NCBI GenBank assembly: GCA_947476475.1
Contig: CANJQT010000020.1
Span: forward strand, 1-44,013
Reading direction: 5' to 3'
Source: Paracoccaceae bacterium
GTDB lineage: Bacteria; Pseudomonadota; Alphaproteobacteria; Rhodobacterales; Rhodobacteraceae
DNA: 44,013 bases
Position 1 is the stretch's first letter. The number at the start of each line of letters is the position of its first letter. Of this stretch, positions 1 to 8,499 are shown piece after piece. A program made the translations under genes and the position numbers. The notes under the pieces were generated by a model, which worked only from the letters and a program-made list of their open reading frames with translations, had not been told where the DNA came from and made no database searches.

Positions 1-1
1 A

Positions 2-1462
2 GCCGAGAACCAAGGGGGGATTTCTACGGAGCTCGACCGCGCGATCCGAAATATGGCGGACCTCAAGAAGCAGAAGAATCCAGAGGATATCCGCAACCAG
101 ATTGATCCTATCAGCGCGATAATCAATGCGGCCGGTGGAGTGCAGGACGATGTCGTTGAGGAGATAATCAACCGCATGCGGCTCGGCGAGCGCACCGAGA
201 CCCAGCTGATCCTCTCGGAAACAAACGAGGACGGCCTGAAATGGCTGTCCAAAAACATCACCGCGATCAACTACGGCCAGGATCCGCGCTTCTCTATCCC
301 CCAACGTGTTACAGTGTTCGTGCCCGAATCCGCGGTCCGGCGTTCGCCTTACGAGCTCAGCATCATCGACACCAAGGGAATGCACGTCACCACCGAACGG
401 TCCGACCTGCAGGCACTGACCAATGACCCGCGGACGCTGATCGTGCTGTGCTGTGGGTTCAATGACGCACCCGGTGCCGATCCGATGAAGCTAATGAAGC
501 GCATCGCGGAGCTAGGCTCGGACGCAATCGAGCGCCACCGCGTAATACTTCTCGTGTTGCCGCAAGGCGATCAGGCGATGAAGATCATTGATGATTCCGG
601 CGAACCGCCGGAATCCGTCGAACATGGCTATGCAATCCGCGCAGCGCAAGTTGAGGACAGTCTGAGCGAAGCCGGGATCGGTCGCCTGCCAGTCCTGTTC
701 TTCAACGCGATCGAGGATTCGGCCCCAAGAGTCTGGGATCAGCTCAACCATCATGTGAGCATCATCCGCCAGTATCAGGTAGAGCGACTCGCGCGTTTCG
801 TGGCCTTGTCCGAGGACTTAGTGACAAACGCCGATGCGGTGCGCATCCAGCAGGCGCGTGTCGCGATCGCAGCGGAGGCGCAAGCGATGGCGAAAGCCTA
901 TGGCCGGTTGCCGAGCAGCGCGCGTCCGGCACATCAGACTCTGATTGATGAGATCAAGTCTGGCCATCCGAGCTCGATCGCGGCCTCGATTTCGCGGCGA
1001 GGCGCTTGGGACAATTTTGAGATCTTCCACATGATCGGCACTGGTGTGCGGACTGATGCAAATCGGCGGAGCAACGACTATTTGCTCAAAATCAGCGGCC
1101 GGCTTGAGGGGCTGGAGGAGAAATTCGCGGCACTGCCCGAGGTTAAGGGACTGATCGAGACGCTGCGCGAAGATATTGCTGACTGGCGGCAGGAATTCCT
1201 CTCTCGTGCGCTCAACGTTGGGCGTAACACCTTCAAACCCTATCTCGATGGTTCGGTCGAATTCTGGTCGGATTTGCGCGCGCGTTATGGCCGGGGCAGC
1301 GGGTATCGCGATGACATTGCCGACATTGTGGTGAATTGGTTTGAGACGACCCCGGCACTCGATGAGGCGCGCAAGCGCGTCGATGCACGTTTGGGCGATG
1401 CTTGGCACGAACTGGTAATCGTCCGATTGATGGACGCGACCGAGATTGGCGAGGAAAGCTGA
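2..1462 (+). CDS. GTPase-like protein, 3' part (5' end outside window)
   Basis: The frame is open from position 2 without a stop, and the ATG at 53 has no ribosome binding site, so this is most likely the C-terminal 486 residues of a longer protein. A hydrophobic strand followed by DTKG (about 368-379) looks like the G3 motif of a dynamin-like or septin-like GTPase. It is followed by a strand (TLIVLCCGFNDAP) and by VILLVLPQGD where a G4 motif would sit. A P-loop is not visible and would lie upstream of the window. The C-terminal half is mostly helical. It overlaps or abuts the next gene, so the two are probably co-expressed. I do not recognise a named family. Membrane-remodelling or phage-defence roles are possible for such proteins but nothing here proves one. 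Confidence 0.6.
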   Translation, partial: AENQGGISTELDRAIRNMADLKKQKNPEDIRNQIDPISAIINAAGGVQDDVVEEIINRMRLGERTETQLILSETNEDGLKWLSKNITAINYGQDPRFSIPQRVTVFVPESAVRRSPYELSIIDTKGMHVTTERSDLQALTNDPRTLIVLCCGFNDAPGADPMKLMKRIAELGSDAIERHRVILLVLPQGDQAMKIIDDSGEPPESVEHGYAIRAAQVEDSLSEAGIGRLPVLFFNAIEDSAPRVWDQLNHHVSIIRQYQVERLARFVALSEDLVTNADAVRIQQARVAIAAEAQAMAKAYGRLPSSARPAHQTLIDEIKSGHPSSIAASISRRGAWDNFEIFHMIGTGVRTDANRRSNDYLLKISGRLEGLEEKFAALPEVKGLIETLREDIADWRQEFLSRALNVGRNTFKPYLDGSVEFWSDLRARYGRGSGYRDDIADIVVNWFETTPALDEARKRVDARLGDAWHELVIVRLMDATEIGEES

Positions 1463-1463
1463 G

Positions 1464-2171
1464 GTGGACCGCTTCACCATGGCGGAGACGCTGGTTGCCC
1501 GCGCCCGAAAGCATGCGGACTGGATCGGTGACGACCATGGCGATCCCTATGAGGTCGCGATGCTCGCCGACGAGGTCGACACGGAGATGCAAGTTACGGC
1601 AAAGGAAATCTTCGACCATCTCCGCTCTGCCCTCGACTATTGTGCGAGGCAAGTCTGGCAGGAGTTCTCGTCCGCACCGACGGGCGCGCTGATCTATTTT
1701 CCGATAGCGCGCGAAGGTGCCAAAGAAAGCGATTTCGCGTCGTTGATGAACGCAAAAATGCCCGGTGTGCCTGCCGCGTCTCAGGAAGCGCTGGCAGTGT
1801 TTGCGAGTGCACAGGCGTTCGCGGATCCTAAGAACATCTGGCTGCCTGAGCTCGCCACCTTGGTTAATTCGGCCAAGCATGAACACTTGCAGGTCGCGAT
1901 GGTCCCTCGGGCGATGTTGCATCTCCGCCGCGACGAAAGTGGGACTCCGTGGATCTCGTTCGAGCCGGGGCATGGCCCAAAGAGCCACCAGTCCTGGATG
2001 GCACTGCTTCCGCGGCAGGGTTGTACGCCCGCGCATGCCACCTACGACGCGCACTTTTTGGTATTGTCTGAGATCAACGTCGAGCTAGCGCGATATCTCA
2101 AGGAAGCGCTGGCCGGTGTGGAGGGGATTATCGCGCGCTGCCGAGCGCTAGTTGGTGAGCGTGCCGCGTGA
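1464..2171 (+). CDS. uncharacterised protein with LRSALD/FPI/KH pattern
   Basis: A 235-residue soluble protein. I chose the GTG at 1464, directly after the upstream stop (1460-1462), because GAGGAAAG at 1451-1458 gives a good ribosome binding site. TTG 1446 and ATG 1479 are alternatives. Near the N-terminus it reads IFDHLRSALDYCARQVW, then FPIAREG, then a spaced Pro-rich stretch, then LVNSAKHEHL. This succession (LRSALD, FPI, N..KH) recalls a widespread uncharacterised bacterial family with a helical, HEPN-like look; that resemblance is from memory and function is unknown. It is tightly coupled to the GTPase-like gene, suggesting that the two work together. Confidence 0.6.
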   Translation: MDRFTMAETLVARARKHADWIGDDHGDPYEVAMLADEVDTEMQVTAKEIFDHLRSALDYCARQVWQEFSSAPTGALIYFPIAREGAKESDFASLMNAKMPGVPAASQEALAVFASAQAFADPKNIWLPELATLVNSAKHEHLQVAMVPRAMLHLRRDESGTPWISFEPGHGPKSHQSWMALLPRQGCTPAHATYDAHFLVLSEINVELARYLKEALAGVEGIIARCRALVGERAA

Positions 2172-2217
2172 GCAACCGGTCTGGGGTAGCCATACGCCCG
2201 ATCAGGAGGATCAGGCT

Positions 2218-2414
2218 TTGGCCAAAGGTCCATCGCTGAAGGACATCGGACAAGGCCTAGTGATGATCCCCAACTGGGTGGACCAGGCGCAGTACGGCAA
2301 TACCGCACAAATCAAAAAAAGACGCTCGACCTGTCCGAGGCCTCGAACCTTGCCATTCCTTCCAAGCTGAGCAGCATGATCGGCTGGTGCGGCCTGCGCG
2401 AAGCGGGAAAATAA
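2218..2414 (+). pseudogene. small gene interrupted at a poly-A run
   Basis: A perfect AGGAGG at 2204-2209 lies 8 bases before TTG 2218. The frame reads MAKGPSLKDIGQGLVMIPNW and continues to QIKK at 2308-2319. At the seven-A run (2314-2320) the coherent reading moves to the -1 frame and continues KTLDLSEASNLAIPSKLSSM to a TAA at 2412-2414, giving about 65 residues in all. The zero frame instead runs into low-quality sequence. The heptamer is not a canonical slippery site in this frame (ATC AAA AAA AGA), so a homopolymer indel or sequencing error is likelier than programmed frameshifting. Family unknown; it sits behind the two genes above and may belong with them. Confidence 0.4.
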
Positions 2415-2558
2415 GCAAAGGAAAATGGTCACGCCAGAACAGTTGGCGGTTTGGTCCAGCATCGAATTCTGCGTGGCAATGAACGCTCGGCACCGCGCAT
2501 GAACGATGACTTTAGGGAAACCTGCTCTGCCGCAACTTAGGGCACCAAAGGACCCTTA

Positions 2559-3209
2559 TCAGCGCTCCCAGTCTTTCGATTGTCGAGTGACCTTTGAGCC
2601 ATTGTCGTCATGCACCCGTTCAGAGAGGCGTAGGCCCGAACGCGAAACCTCCCCATCCGCTGCCCTACCAACGACCGCATCACGGTTGAGCTCGGCGGCA
2701 AATGCGTCCAGGACCGCCTTGAGGAGCGGCCCAACCGGTCGTTCGGAGCTATGGCCCATCCAAAGCTGCGCCGCCTGTTCGGGTGCTCGGTAGGCGAAGG
2801 CCTCGAGGTCATCGACCAACCTGTTGTCGACGCGGGCAGCATGAGCAGACCCCTTCATTGCGGCGATCTGTCCAAGCCGTTCCGTCAACGACGTCTCCAT
2901 AGCCTCCAGAAACCCCTCCCGGAACGCGGCATCCGGCGCATGCGATGACGGCAGGCTTTTGAAATACTTCAACTCACCGCCCGGATGAAGGCCGTGGATC
3001 TCCGTCCGTGCCATTGTCCGGGCGCTGTTCCCGTAAAGGTGTGTCACGCTCGGCCGTTCAGCCGGGTCGGCCAGGAAGAACGCCCGCCCGACCACTCGCG
3101 GATCCTCGAAGGTCTCGACCTTTCCCGAAACACTGAAATGGACTGAGAACATCTCGTGGGGTTGCGCGCCCTGTTTTGGTTCATCTGGTGAATCTGCATC
3201 CGACGTCAC
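2559..3209 (-). CDS. T4SS-locus hypothetical protein
   Basis: A 216-residue soluble protein at the distal end of the virB operon. Its GTG start at 3209 overlaps the virB11 stop (GTGA), showing translational coupling. The N-terminal half has a beta-rich segment (HFSVSGKVETFEDPRVVGRAFF, up to about residue 50) followed by a helical stretch. I see no signal peptide, membrane segment or nucleotide-binding motif. The segment around GRAFFLADPAERPSVTHLYG suggests a small ligand or polypeptide-binding domain like those attached to relaxases of mobile elements, but I cannot name a family. Position suggests an accessory conjugation function. Confidence 0.6.
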   Translation of the reverse strand: MTSDADSPDEPKQGAQPHEMFSVHFSVSGKVETFEDPRVVGRAFFLADPAERPSVTHLYGNSARTMARTEIHGLHPGGELKYFKSLPSSHAPDAAFREGFLEAMETSLTERLGQIAAMKGSAHAARVDNRLVDDLEAFAYRAPEQAAQLWMGHSSERPVGPLLKAVLDAFAAELNRDAVVGRAADGEVSRSGLRLSERVHDDNGSKVTRQSKDWER

Positions 3210-4234
3210 GAGGACCTCCGGGCTCCGGCCGGGCGGTCTGTTATCGAAGTACCCTCTGGCCGGTCCCCACCCGGTTCCCAGACCTCCACCACCCCGCGCT
3301 TTTCCCCGTCCCTACCCATCTGCACGATGACGTCGATCGAACCTTCGAGATAGCGGATCACCTCAGCATAGCCGAGTCTTGTGCCCGAGGCCATGACGAG
3401 GAGGGCGAGCCGGTCGAGCGCCTTGCGGGCGCTCTGGGCATGGATGGTGGTGAAGGACCCGGCATGCCCGGTGTTGATCGCATCGAGAAAGGTCGCGGCC
3501 TCGAGCCCGCGCAGTTCGCCGAGGATGATCCGGTCGGGCCGCAGGCGTAGGGTTGCCTGGAGGAGATGATTGGCCGAGCGCTCGGTGCCTTCCTCCCGGG
3601 AGGCGAGAAGGCAGACGGAGTTACGCTGGCGTGGACGGAGTTCGAGGGAATCCTCGATTGTGACGATCCGCTCGTCGTCATGAACCAGATCAAGAAGCCG
3701 CCGGCCGAGTTCGGTCTTGCCGGTCGAGGTGCCGCCCGAGACGATGACGTTGAGGCGATGCGCGACGAGGAGTTTCAGGAGGGCATCGACTGTGCCGGTC
3801 AGACCGGCCTCGACCACTTCAGCCACAAGCTTGCGGCGCTCTTCGTCACTGTTCCCGGCGCCGCGCCGCAGGAATTCGAAGGTCCGGGGGGCCGTCTGTA
3901 CCTCGGGGCGGAAGACCCGGAAGGAGAGGGTCGTGCCGGAGGGCGATGCCGGGGCGCCGACGATCTGGGCGCGGAGCGAGAGGCCCTGGTAGGTGACGGT
4001 GGCAGAGACGAGGGGCGAGGTCTCGGTGAAGCGGTTGTTGGTTGAGTTCGCGATCTGGGCCGCGAGATCGCGGACTTGCTCGCGCGGCAGGGCGGATTTC
4101 GGGGCGGGGTTCATGTGGATGTCGCCTGCGCGCTCGGCCCAGACGGTGCCATCGGGCAGGATCGCCACTTCGATCACCGATGGATCCAGCAACACCGGAT
4201 CGAGACGGCCGAGATAGGTTGCGAGATAGCTCAT
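3206..4234 (-). CDS. virB11: VirB11 secretion ATPase
   Basis: Hexameric cytoplasmic ATPase that powers pilus assembly and substrate transfer at the inner membrane. The 342-residue length is normal for VirB11. The Walker A motif GGTSTGKT is at about residues 167-174. It is followed by the Asp box (IVTIEDSLEL), a Walker B region (RIILGELRG) and a His box (GHAGSFTTIHA), all typical of the VirB11/PilT superfamily. I chose ATG 4234 (GGGATC upstream); a TTG at 4249 overlapping the virB10 stop is possible. It follows virB10 in the usual order. The C-terminal tail is Arg/Ser-rich. Confidence 0.95.
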   Translation of the reverse strand: MSYLATYLGRLDPVLLDPSVIEVAILPDGTVWAERAGDIHMNPAPKSALPREQVRDLAAQIANSTNNRFTETSPLVSATVTYQGLSLRAQIVGAPASPSGTTLSFRVFRPEVQTAPRTFEFLRRGAGNSDEERRKLVAEVVEAGLTGTVDALLKLLVAHRLNVIVSGGTSTGKTELGRRLLDLVHDDERIVTIEDSLELRPRQRNSVCLLASREEGTERSANHLLQATLRLRPDRIILGELRGLEAATFLDAINTGHAGSFTTIHAQSARKALDRLALLVMASGTRLGYAEVIRYLEGSIDVIVQMGRDGEKRGVVEVWEPGGDRPEGTSITDRPAGARRSS

Positions 4235-4245
4235 CAGATCCCGGC

Positions 4246-5553
4246 TCAATGGAGTTCGATGTCGGCATCGACCCGGATCAGCACGACAGTGCCCTGGTTC
4301 ACGTAGATCGTCGGCGCGATGGTCAGATAGTCGCCGAGCACGGTGCCAAGACTCTCAGCGAAACCGTCGCCCACATCCTCGACAGCGTCCGCCACGTCCT
4401 CGTCTTCGATCTTGGCTGCCGCGATCGCCGGAGCGGCACCGATGATCGAGATCAGCGCAGCCGAGCCGAACCGCTCCAGGAAATGCGTCCGCACCTTGCC
4501 GGGCAATCCCGAACGGCCGACTGCATCGGTGCCATAGGCGGCAAGCTCGACCGATTGCCCGTCAGGCGTGACGAGCCGGTCCCAGGCGATGAGGACACGA
4601 CGCTGCCCGAGGTCGGTCTCGCTGTCATATCGCCCATAGAGCTTCGAGCCGCGGGGCACGAGCACGCGGGACATGTCGAAGGACCAGACGTCATGGCTGA
4701 CCTGTGCCACGACATTGCCGGCGAGATCGGTCGAGATCGCGGTCTCGAGCGCGGCTTCGATCAGCGTGCCCTGCACGAGGGTGGAGCCTGGGTTCGCGAT
4801 GATCTCGGCGGTCCGGACCTCCGCGCGACCCGCACCCTCGCGCAGGAAGGCGGCATCGCCGGTTGCTTCGCGTGCGGTCTCGCCATCGGGGCCGCTGCCA
4901 TTCGCCCCATCCCGGAACGCGACCATGTCCGAATTCACCCGCGCCGCCTCGAGCGCCTCGGCCTCCGCTCGCTTCCGCGCGAGTTCCTCCTCGCGCCGCG
5001 CCGCCGCCTCGCGGGCGGCTGACTCCTCATTTGCCAAGAGTGCGCCCGCCTCGATCTGTGCGCGCAAGCGCTCGTTCTCGATTTCGGCGTCCCGGAGTGC
5101 GGCTTCGCGGGCAGCCGAGGCGGCCTCGACCTCGTCGATGCGCGCTTGAAGGGCCGCGAGGGTCTCTTCGTCCGTAACGGTCACCGTCTCCGGGTTGGCC
5201 CGCAGGCGTGCGAGTTCGGCCTCAAGTCCCGAGACGGTCTCGCGCAGACGCGCAAGTTCCGGGTCCTCTGCCGTCGGAGCAGCCTGGGGCAGGGCAGGGG
5301 CCTCATCCTCGCGGATGCGGAACCCGTCGAGCCCGGCATCCTCCTGGAACTCGGTGGCCGTGCTCGCGGGCAGGCCTTCCTCCGGCCCGGGCTCGGGCGC
5401 GAAGGCCACGAGCCATGCACCCACGCCGAGCCCTGCGACACCGGTCACGGCCGAGAGGACGAACGGGTTCACCCCGCGCTTCCGCTTCCCGGGTCCTTTC
5501 AGGGCCTCAAGACGGGCGGCGAGGCGAGCTTCCTGATCGGGGGTCTCCGCCAT
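4246..5553 (-). CDS. virB10: VirB10/TrbI core-complex protein
   Basis: Bridges inner and outer membranes in the secretion core complex. The 435-residue protein has a short cytoplasmic N-terminus rich in charged residues, one membrane helix (about residues 28-50, FVLSAVTGVAGLGVGAWLVA), and a long periplasmic linker. The linker contains a strongly charged Glu/Ala/Arg coiled coil (about 75-200). The conserved TrbI/VirB10 beta-barrel domain follows (GTLIEAALETAISTDLAG, then VLVPRGSKLYGRY, DRLVTPDGQSVEL). It starts one base after the virB9 stop, so the genes are coupled. The coiled coil replaces the proline-rich linker seen in many homologues. Confidence 0.93.
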   Translation of the reverse strand: MAETPDQEARLAARLEALKGPGKRKRGVNPFVLSAVTGVAGLGVGAWLVAFAPEPGPEEGLPASTATEFQEDAGLDGFRIREDEAPALPQAAPTAEDPELARLRETVSGLEAELARLRANPETVTVTDEETLAALQARIDEVEAASAAREAALRDAEIENERLRAQIEAGALLANEESAAREAAARREEELARKRAEAEALEAARVNSDMVAFRDGANGSGPDGETAREATGDAAFLREGAGRAEVRTAEIIANPGSTLVQGTLIEAALETAISTDLAGNVVAQVSHDVWSFDMSRVLVPRGSKLYGRYDSETDLGQRRVLIAWDRLVTPDGQSVELAAYGTDAVGRSGLPGKVRTHFLERFGSAALISIIGAAPAIAAAKIEDEDVADAVEDVGDGFAESLGTVLGDYLTIAPTIYVNQGTVVLIRVDADIELH

Positions 5554-5554
5554 G

Positions 5555-6283
5555 TCATTCGCCCTCGATGCAGAGATACGCGTCGCCGTAGCGCAGGACG
5601 TAGCGGGCCGAGCGGCTCGTCACGGTGATGCGCGTACCATCGACGCGAGCGTTGATCGAAGTCTCGCCGCCGCTCTCGTCGGCGCGGAAGACCGTCGGCA
5701 TCGGGGCATCGGGCGGGATCGTGAAAGTGACCTTCCGTCCGTCATCGATGATTGAGAGCGGCGCGAAGTCCGGCAAGTCGCGGCGCTTCAGGATGCGATA
5801 GGTCAGAGGTGTCCCCGGAGGGATTTCCGATGCGGCGGCAGCGCGCTGTCCCGGCACGGTGAACTTCACCGAGTACATCGGCTCGCCGCGCGAGACCTCC
5901 TGGACATAGAGGAAGTAGATATGGCGGTTGGTCTCGACGGTGACGTTGGTTGCGGCCCCGGCGACGACGGGTTTCAGGATGAAGAGGTTCGGGCGCTCGA
6001 GCTTGTCGACCTTGAAGCTTTCGAGATCACCGATCGCCACAGACTGGATGCGTTCTCCGTCCCCGAGTTCGACCAGGGTCACCGTCTTAAGCCGCGTGCG
6101 GATCCGGTAGACCTGGCCCTCGCGAAAGGTCGCATAGGTGACCCTTGCATCATGGCTGCCGGGGGAGGGGGCGACCTCGGCAGAAAGGGTTCCCGGAAAG
6201 AGGAGGGCGACGGCGAGGGCGGTCGCGGTGAGAGCCGCGCAGGGCGAGCGTCTTGCTTGTACGGGGAAGGGGGGACTGATCAA
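5555..6283 (-). CDS. virB9: VirB9/TrbG outer-membrane core protein
   Basis: Periplasmic and outer-membrane component of the core complex, binding VirB7 and VirB10. The 242-residue protein has a signal peptide (hydrophobic TATALAVALLFPGTLSAEV, residues 18-36). The VirB9 domain follows, with VYRIRTRLKTVTLVELGDGE and ESFKVDKLERPNLFILKPV. The C-terminal part ends in ARYVLRYGDAYLCIEG. The start is a TTG overlapping the virB8 stop (TTGA), with GAGG 8 bases upstream. The residues LIDDGRKVTFTIP match the usual C-terminal VirB9 strand. One cysteine near the C-terminus could pair with a VirB7-like lipoprotein. Confidence 0.92.
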   Translation of the reverse strand: MISPPFPVQARRSPCAALTATALAVALLFPGTLSAEVAPSPGSHDARVTYATFREGQVYRIRTRLKTVTLVELGDGERIQSVAIGDLESFKVDKLERPNLFILKPVVAGAATNVTVETNRHIYFLYVQEVSRGEPMYSVKFTVPGQRAAAASEIPPGTPLTYRILKRRDLPDFAPLSIIDDGRKVTFTIPPDAPMPTVFRADESGGETSINARVDGTRITVTSRSARYVLRYGDAYLCIEGE

Positions 6284-6981
6284 TTGGCGGCCTCGAAGGT
6301 TTCCGCGGTGACGCGGTAATCGGTCACGAGAAACCCGGTAGGGTTCTCCCAGACGAGGGTGATCGCGCTCTGGCGTGACGGGCTGAAACGGAAGGTGACG
6401 GTGGCGTAGAACTTGCCCTCGAGCGGCGGATCGCCGGTTCGAAGCAGCGTCTTCACGTAGCGGACCTGGTAGGTCGCCCCAGAAACAGACTCGTTGATCG
6501 GTGTGATGGAGGTCACCTTCACAGTGGCCTTGGCATTCGCGCCATAGACGTTGGGCGGATAGTTCGGGTTGGCTTCGGACCAGAGTTCGGTGAGCGAGGT
6601 CCGCGCCGCTTCGACCGAGCGGGTGTAGACGTTCAGGATACGTGCCTCGTTGTCATGGGCATCGAAGGTCTCGCGGTCGATCACGTAGGAATAAAGGAGC
6701 GCTTGCTTGATCCCCTCGGCCTGGTCGATCCCCGCGCGATCGACCGACACCACCCGCTCCGCGACGCCGGTGTCCTTGTCGACGATGGTCAGAAACGCCT
6801 CCGTTTCCTTCAGGGGCAGAACGAGGACCACGGCCGTGATGCCGAGAAGCCCGATGAGCGTACCTCCGAAGGCGATGGTCCAAGCGAAGCGTTCACGGCG
6901 CTTGATCCCGAAGGCCATCTCCTCTTCGAGGAGTGTGCGCGGGGCGTGGTTGTGCAGGGCGTGGTGTCGATCGATGGTCAT
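6280..6981 (-). CDS. virB8: VirB8 inner-membrane assembly factor
   Basis: A bitopic inner-membrane protein of 233 residues that nucleates the secretion apparatus. A cytoplasmic N-terminus of about 30 residues leads into one membrane helix (FAWTIAFGGTLIGLLGITAVVLVLPL). A periplasmic NTF2-like domain follows, with the family pattern YVIDRETFDAHDNEARILNVYTRS and YQVRYVKTLLRTG. The ATG at 6981 is the only reasonable start. It lies 28 bases after virB6 and overlaps virB9 by 4. Confidence 0.93.
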   Translation of the reverse strand: MTIDRHHALHNHAPRTLLEEEMAFGIKRRERFAWTIAFGGTLIGLLGITAVVLVLPLKETEAFLTIVDKDTGVAERVVSVDRAGIDQAEGIKQALLYSYVIDRETFDAHDNEARILNVYTRSVEAARTSLTELWSEANPNYPPNVYGANAKATVKVTSITPINESVSGATYQVRYVKTLLRTGDPPLEGKFYATVTFRFSPSRQSAITLVWENPTGFLVTDYRVTAETFEAAN

Positions 6982-7009
6982 CGGGATTCTTCGGGTGTGA
7001 GGGATGGGA

Positions 7010-8014
7010 TCAGCCGCGCGCCTTGATCAGGCTTTCGAGCCGCATTCGGGTGGCACGGCCGAGATCGGCATAGCTCCGGTCGCGTTCGCGCTCTGCGAGA
7101 CCGGAGGTTTTGCCTGAGAGGACCCCGGAGGTGAACTCGCGCGCACGGGGTGCCGCAAACTCGCCGGCGCGGGTCAGAGGCCGGGCTGTCACGCGCAGGG
7201 CTTCGGGCGCGATATGGGCCAGGTTGATCTGGCCGGTGATGTTGGCCGCTGCCTGCGGGATGGCGCGGAGTGCGAAGAAGCCGACAAAACACATGACGAG
7301 GAAGCCGACGATCGCGCCGATGTTCGTCACTTCGGCTGCTTCCCGGTGCACATCATTTGCGACGGTGATCACTGTGCCGATGATTGCCGCGGCCGCGATT
7401 GGATAGAGGAGATAGCCGAGCAGGGCGGAGGCCCAGGCTTCGAAAAGGTTCTTTGTGCGCTCAAAGATGGTGGCCATGATCGCGAAGGGCGCGAGACCGA
7501 GAAGGAAGGCGATCATGATCTTGGCGAAGGCGACGATCAGGACATAGGCCGCCATCAGGAGGGCGAGCACGCCGTAGAGGAGGGCAGCGATCACGCCGCG
7601 CATGATGGAGCCCTGGGCTTGGCTCACCGCGTCGACATTCTCCGCCATCTTGAGCGCGAAGCCGTCCATCGCGGTGTAGGTGTCGCCCTCGGCCAAGGCT
7701 TCGCCGGTCACGCCAAAATACGAGAGCGCGAGATTGCCGGTACCCGAGGACAGCGCCTCGTAGAGGGTTGAGAAGTTTGCCCAGGAGAGTCCGAAGATCA
7801 GGACGAGCACGATCCGGACCGAGAGCTGGAACGCGTCGCGCATCGAAATCGTGTAGACATTGAGGGCGGCGTTGATCCCGATCAAGACCAGCAGGATCGT
7901 GAGGAAGGCGGTGTAGAGCGGCCCCACAGACGCTGCGGTCGTCTCGAAGAAGGTGCGCCCCGCGTTCGAAATCGCGGCATCGAGCATTCCCAGCATCTCG
8001 GACACCAGATCCAT
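7010..8014 (-). CDS. virB6: VirB6/TrbL polytopic membrane protein
   Basis: Inner-membrane channel component. The 334-residue protein carries several hydrophobic helices: LYTAFLTILLVLIGINAAL near residues 30-50, one near 65-80, then a block between about 140 and 260. A soluble, Arg-rich tail of about 70 residues follows. The central loop plus the helix KIMIAFLLGLAPFAIMATIF is typical of VirB6/TrbL. The start at ATG 8014 overlaps the stop of the previous gene (ATGA). A longer open frame reaching 8179 is low-complexity Arg-rich sequence antisense in character and is not used. Confidence 0.9.
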   Translation of the reverse strand: MDLVSEMLGMLDAAISNAGRTFFETTAASVGPLYTAFLTILLVLIGINAALNVYTISMRDAFQLSVRIVLVLIFGLSWANFSTLYEALSSGTGNLALSYFGVTGEALAEGDTYTAMDGFALKMAENVDAVSQAQGSIMRGVIAALLYGVLALLMAAYVLIVAFAKIMIAFLLGLAPFAIMATIFERTKNLFEAWASALLGYLLYPIAAAAIIGTVITVANDVHREAAEVTNIGAIVGFLVMCFVGFFALRAIPQAAANITGQINLAHIAPEALRVTARPLTRAGEFAAPRAREFTSGVLSGKTSGLAERERDRSYADLGRATRMRLESLIKARG

Positions 8015-8499
8015 CAGAACGGCCCTCCGCACATCCGCTCGACGGCGGCAGTGAGAATGTCTGCCTTGGCGGCGTACTCGGCGGTGTGCCTGATCAAAAC
8101 TCGGCCATGGGTGTCGCGCAGGCCAGCGTAGACGTGTTCGACCTCGTCCCATCTGGCGACCTTGCCGGTGCAGCGGCAATCTTTCGCCTCAAATGCCTGA
8201 CGCGCCCTCAGCCAACTGTAGATGTCGCGTTTCCGGGCATGTCCCTCGGCGGCGACGCTTTCCGCAAGCCAGTCCCGATAACCTTCCGGCCAGACGGCCT
8301 CACAGTCCTGGAACCGGTTATTCACCGCGTCCGGGATCGGCTCGACGGTCTCGATCCCTTCCGGCAAGGGAGCCACGTGCAGGAAGTCCTGCTCCGTCGT
8401 CTCAGCCTGCGCCGGCGCAGACACCACGATGCTGAGGATCGTCATGACGCCGACCAACCCCAAGCGCCTTTCCCTCTTCTCGGCAAACCGTCGCGCCAT
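8014..8499 (-). CDS. exported T4SS-locus protein between virB5 and virB6
   Basis: A 161-residue protein with an N-terminal signal peptide (charged MARRFAEKRERR, then GLVGVMTILSIVVSAPAQA, cleavage after about residue 32). The mature part of about 129 residues has four cysteines (near 66, 108, 110 and 157), so disulfides in the periplasm are likely. There is no lipobox. It starts with ATGA overlap on virB5 and ends with ATGA overlap on virB6, so it is an integral operon member. Position suggests a periplasmic accessory, surface-exclusion or pilus-tip protein. I do not recognise a family. Confidence 0.75.
   Translation of the reverse strand: MARRFAEKRERRLGLVGVMTILSIVVSAPAQAETTEQDFLHVAPLPEGIETVEPIPDAVNNRFQDCEAVWPEGYRDWLAESVAAEGHARKRDIYSWLRARQAFEAKDCRCTGKVARWDEVEHVYAGLRDTHGRVLIRHTAEYAAKADILTAAVERMCGGPF

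Noticed and set aside
2425-2502. A 25-codon ORF (MVTPEQLAVWSS...) after the frameshifted small gene
   Set aside because: It is too short to support without homology, although AAAGGA lies just upstream.
3566-5628. Several long plus-strand frames across virB11, virB10 and virB9
   Set aside because: They are antisense to clear T4SS genes, Arg- or Ser-rich and lack ribosome binding sites.
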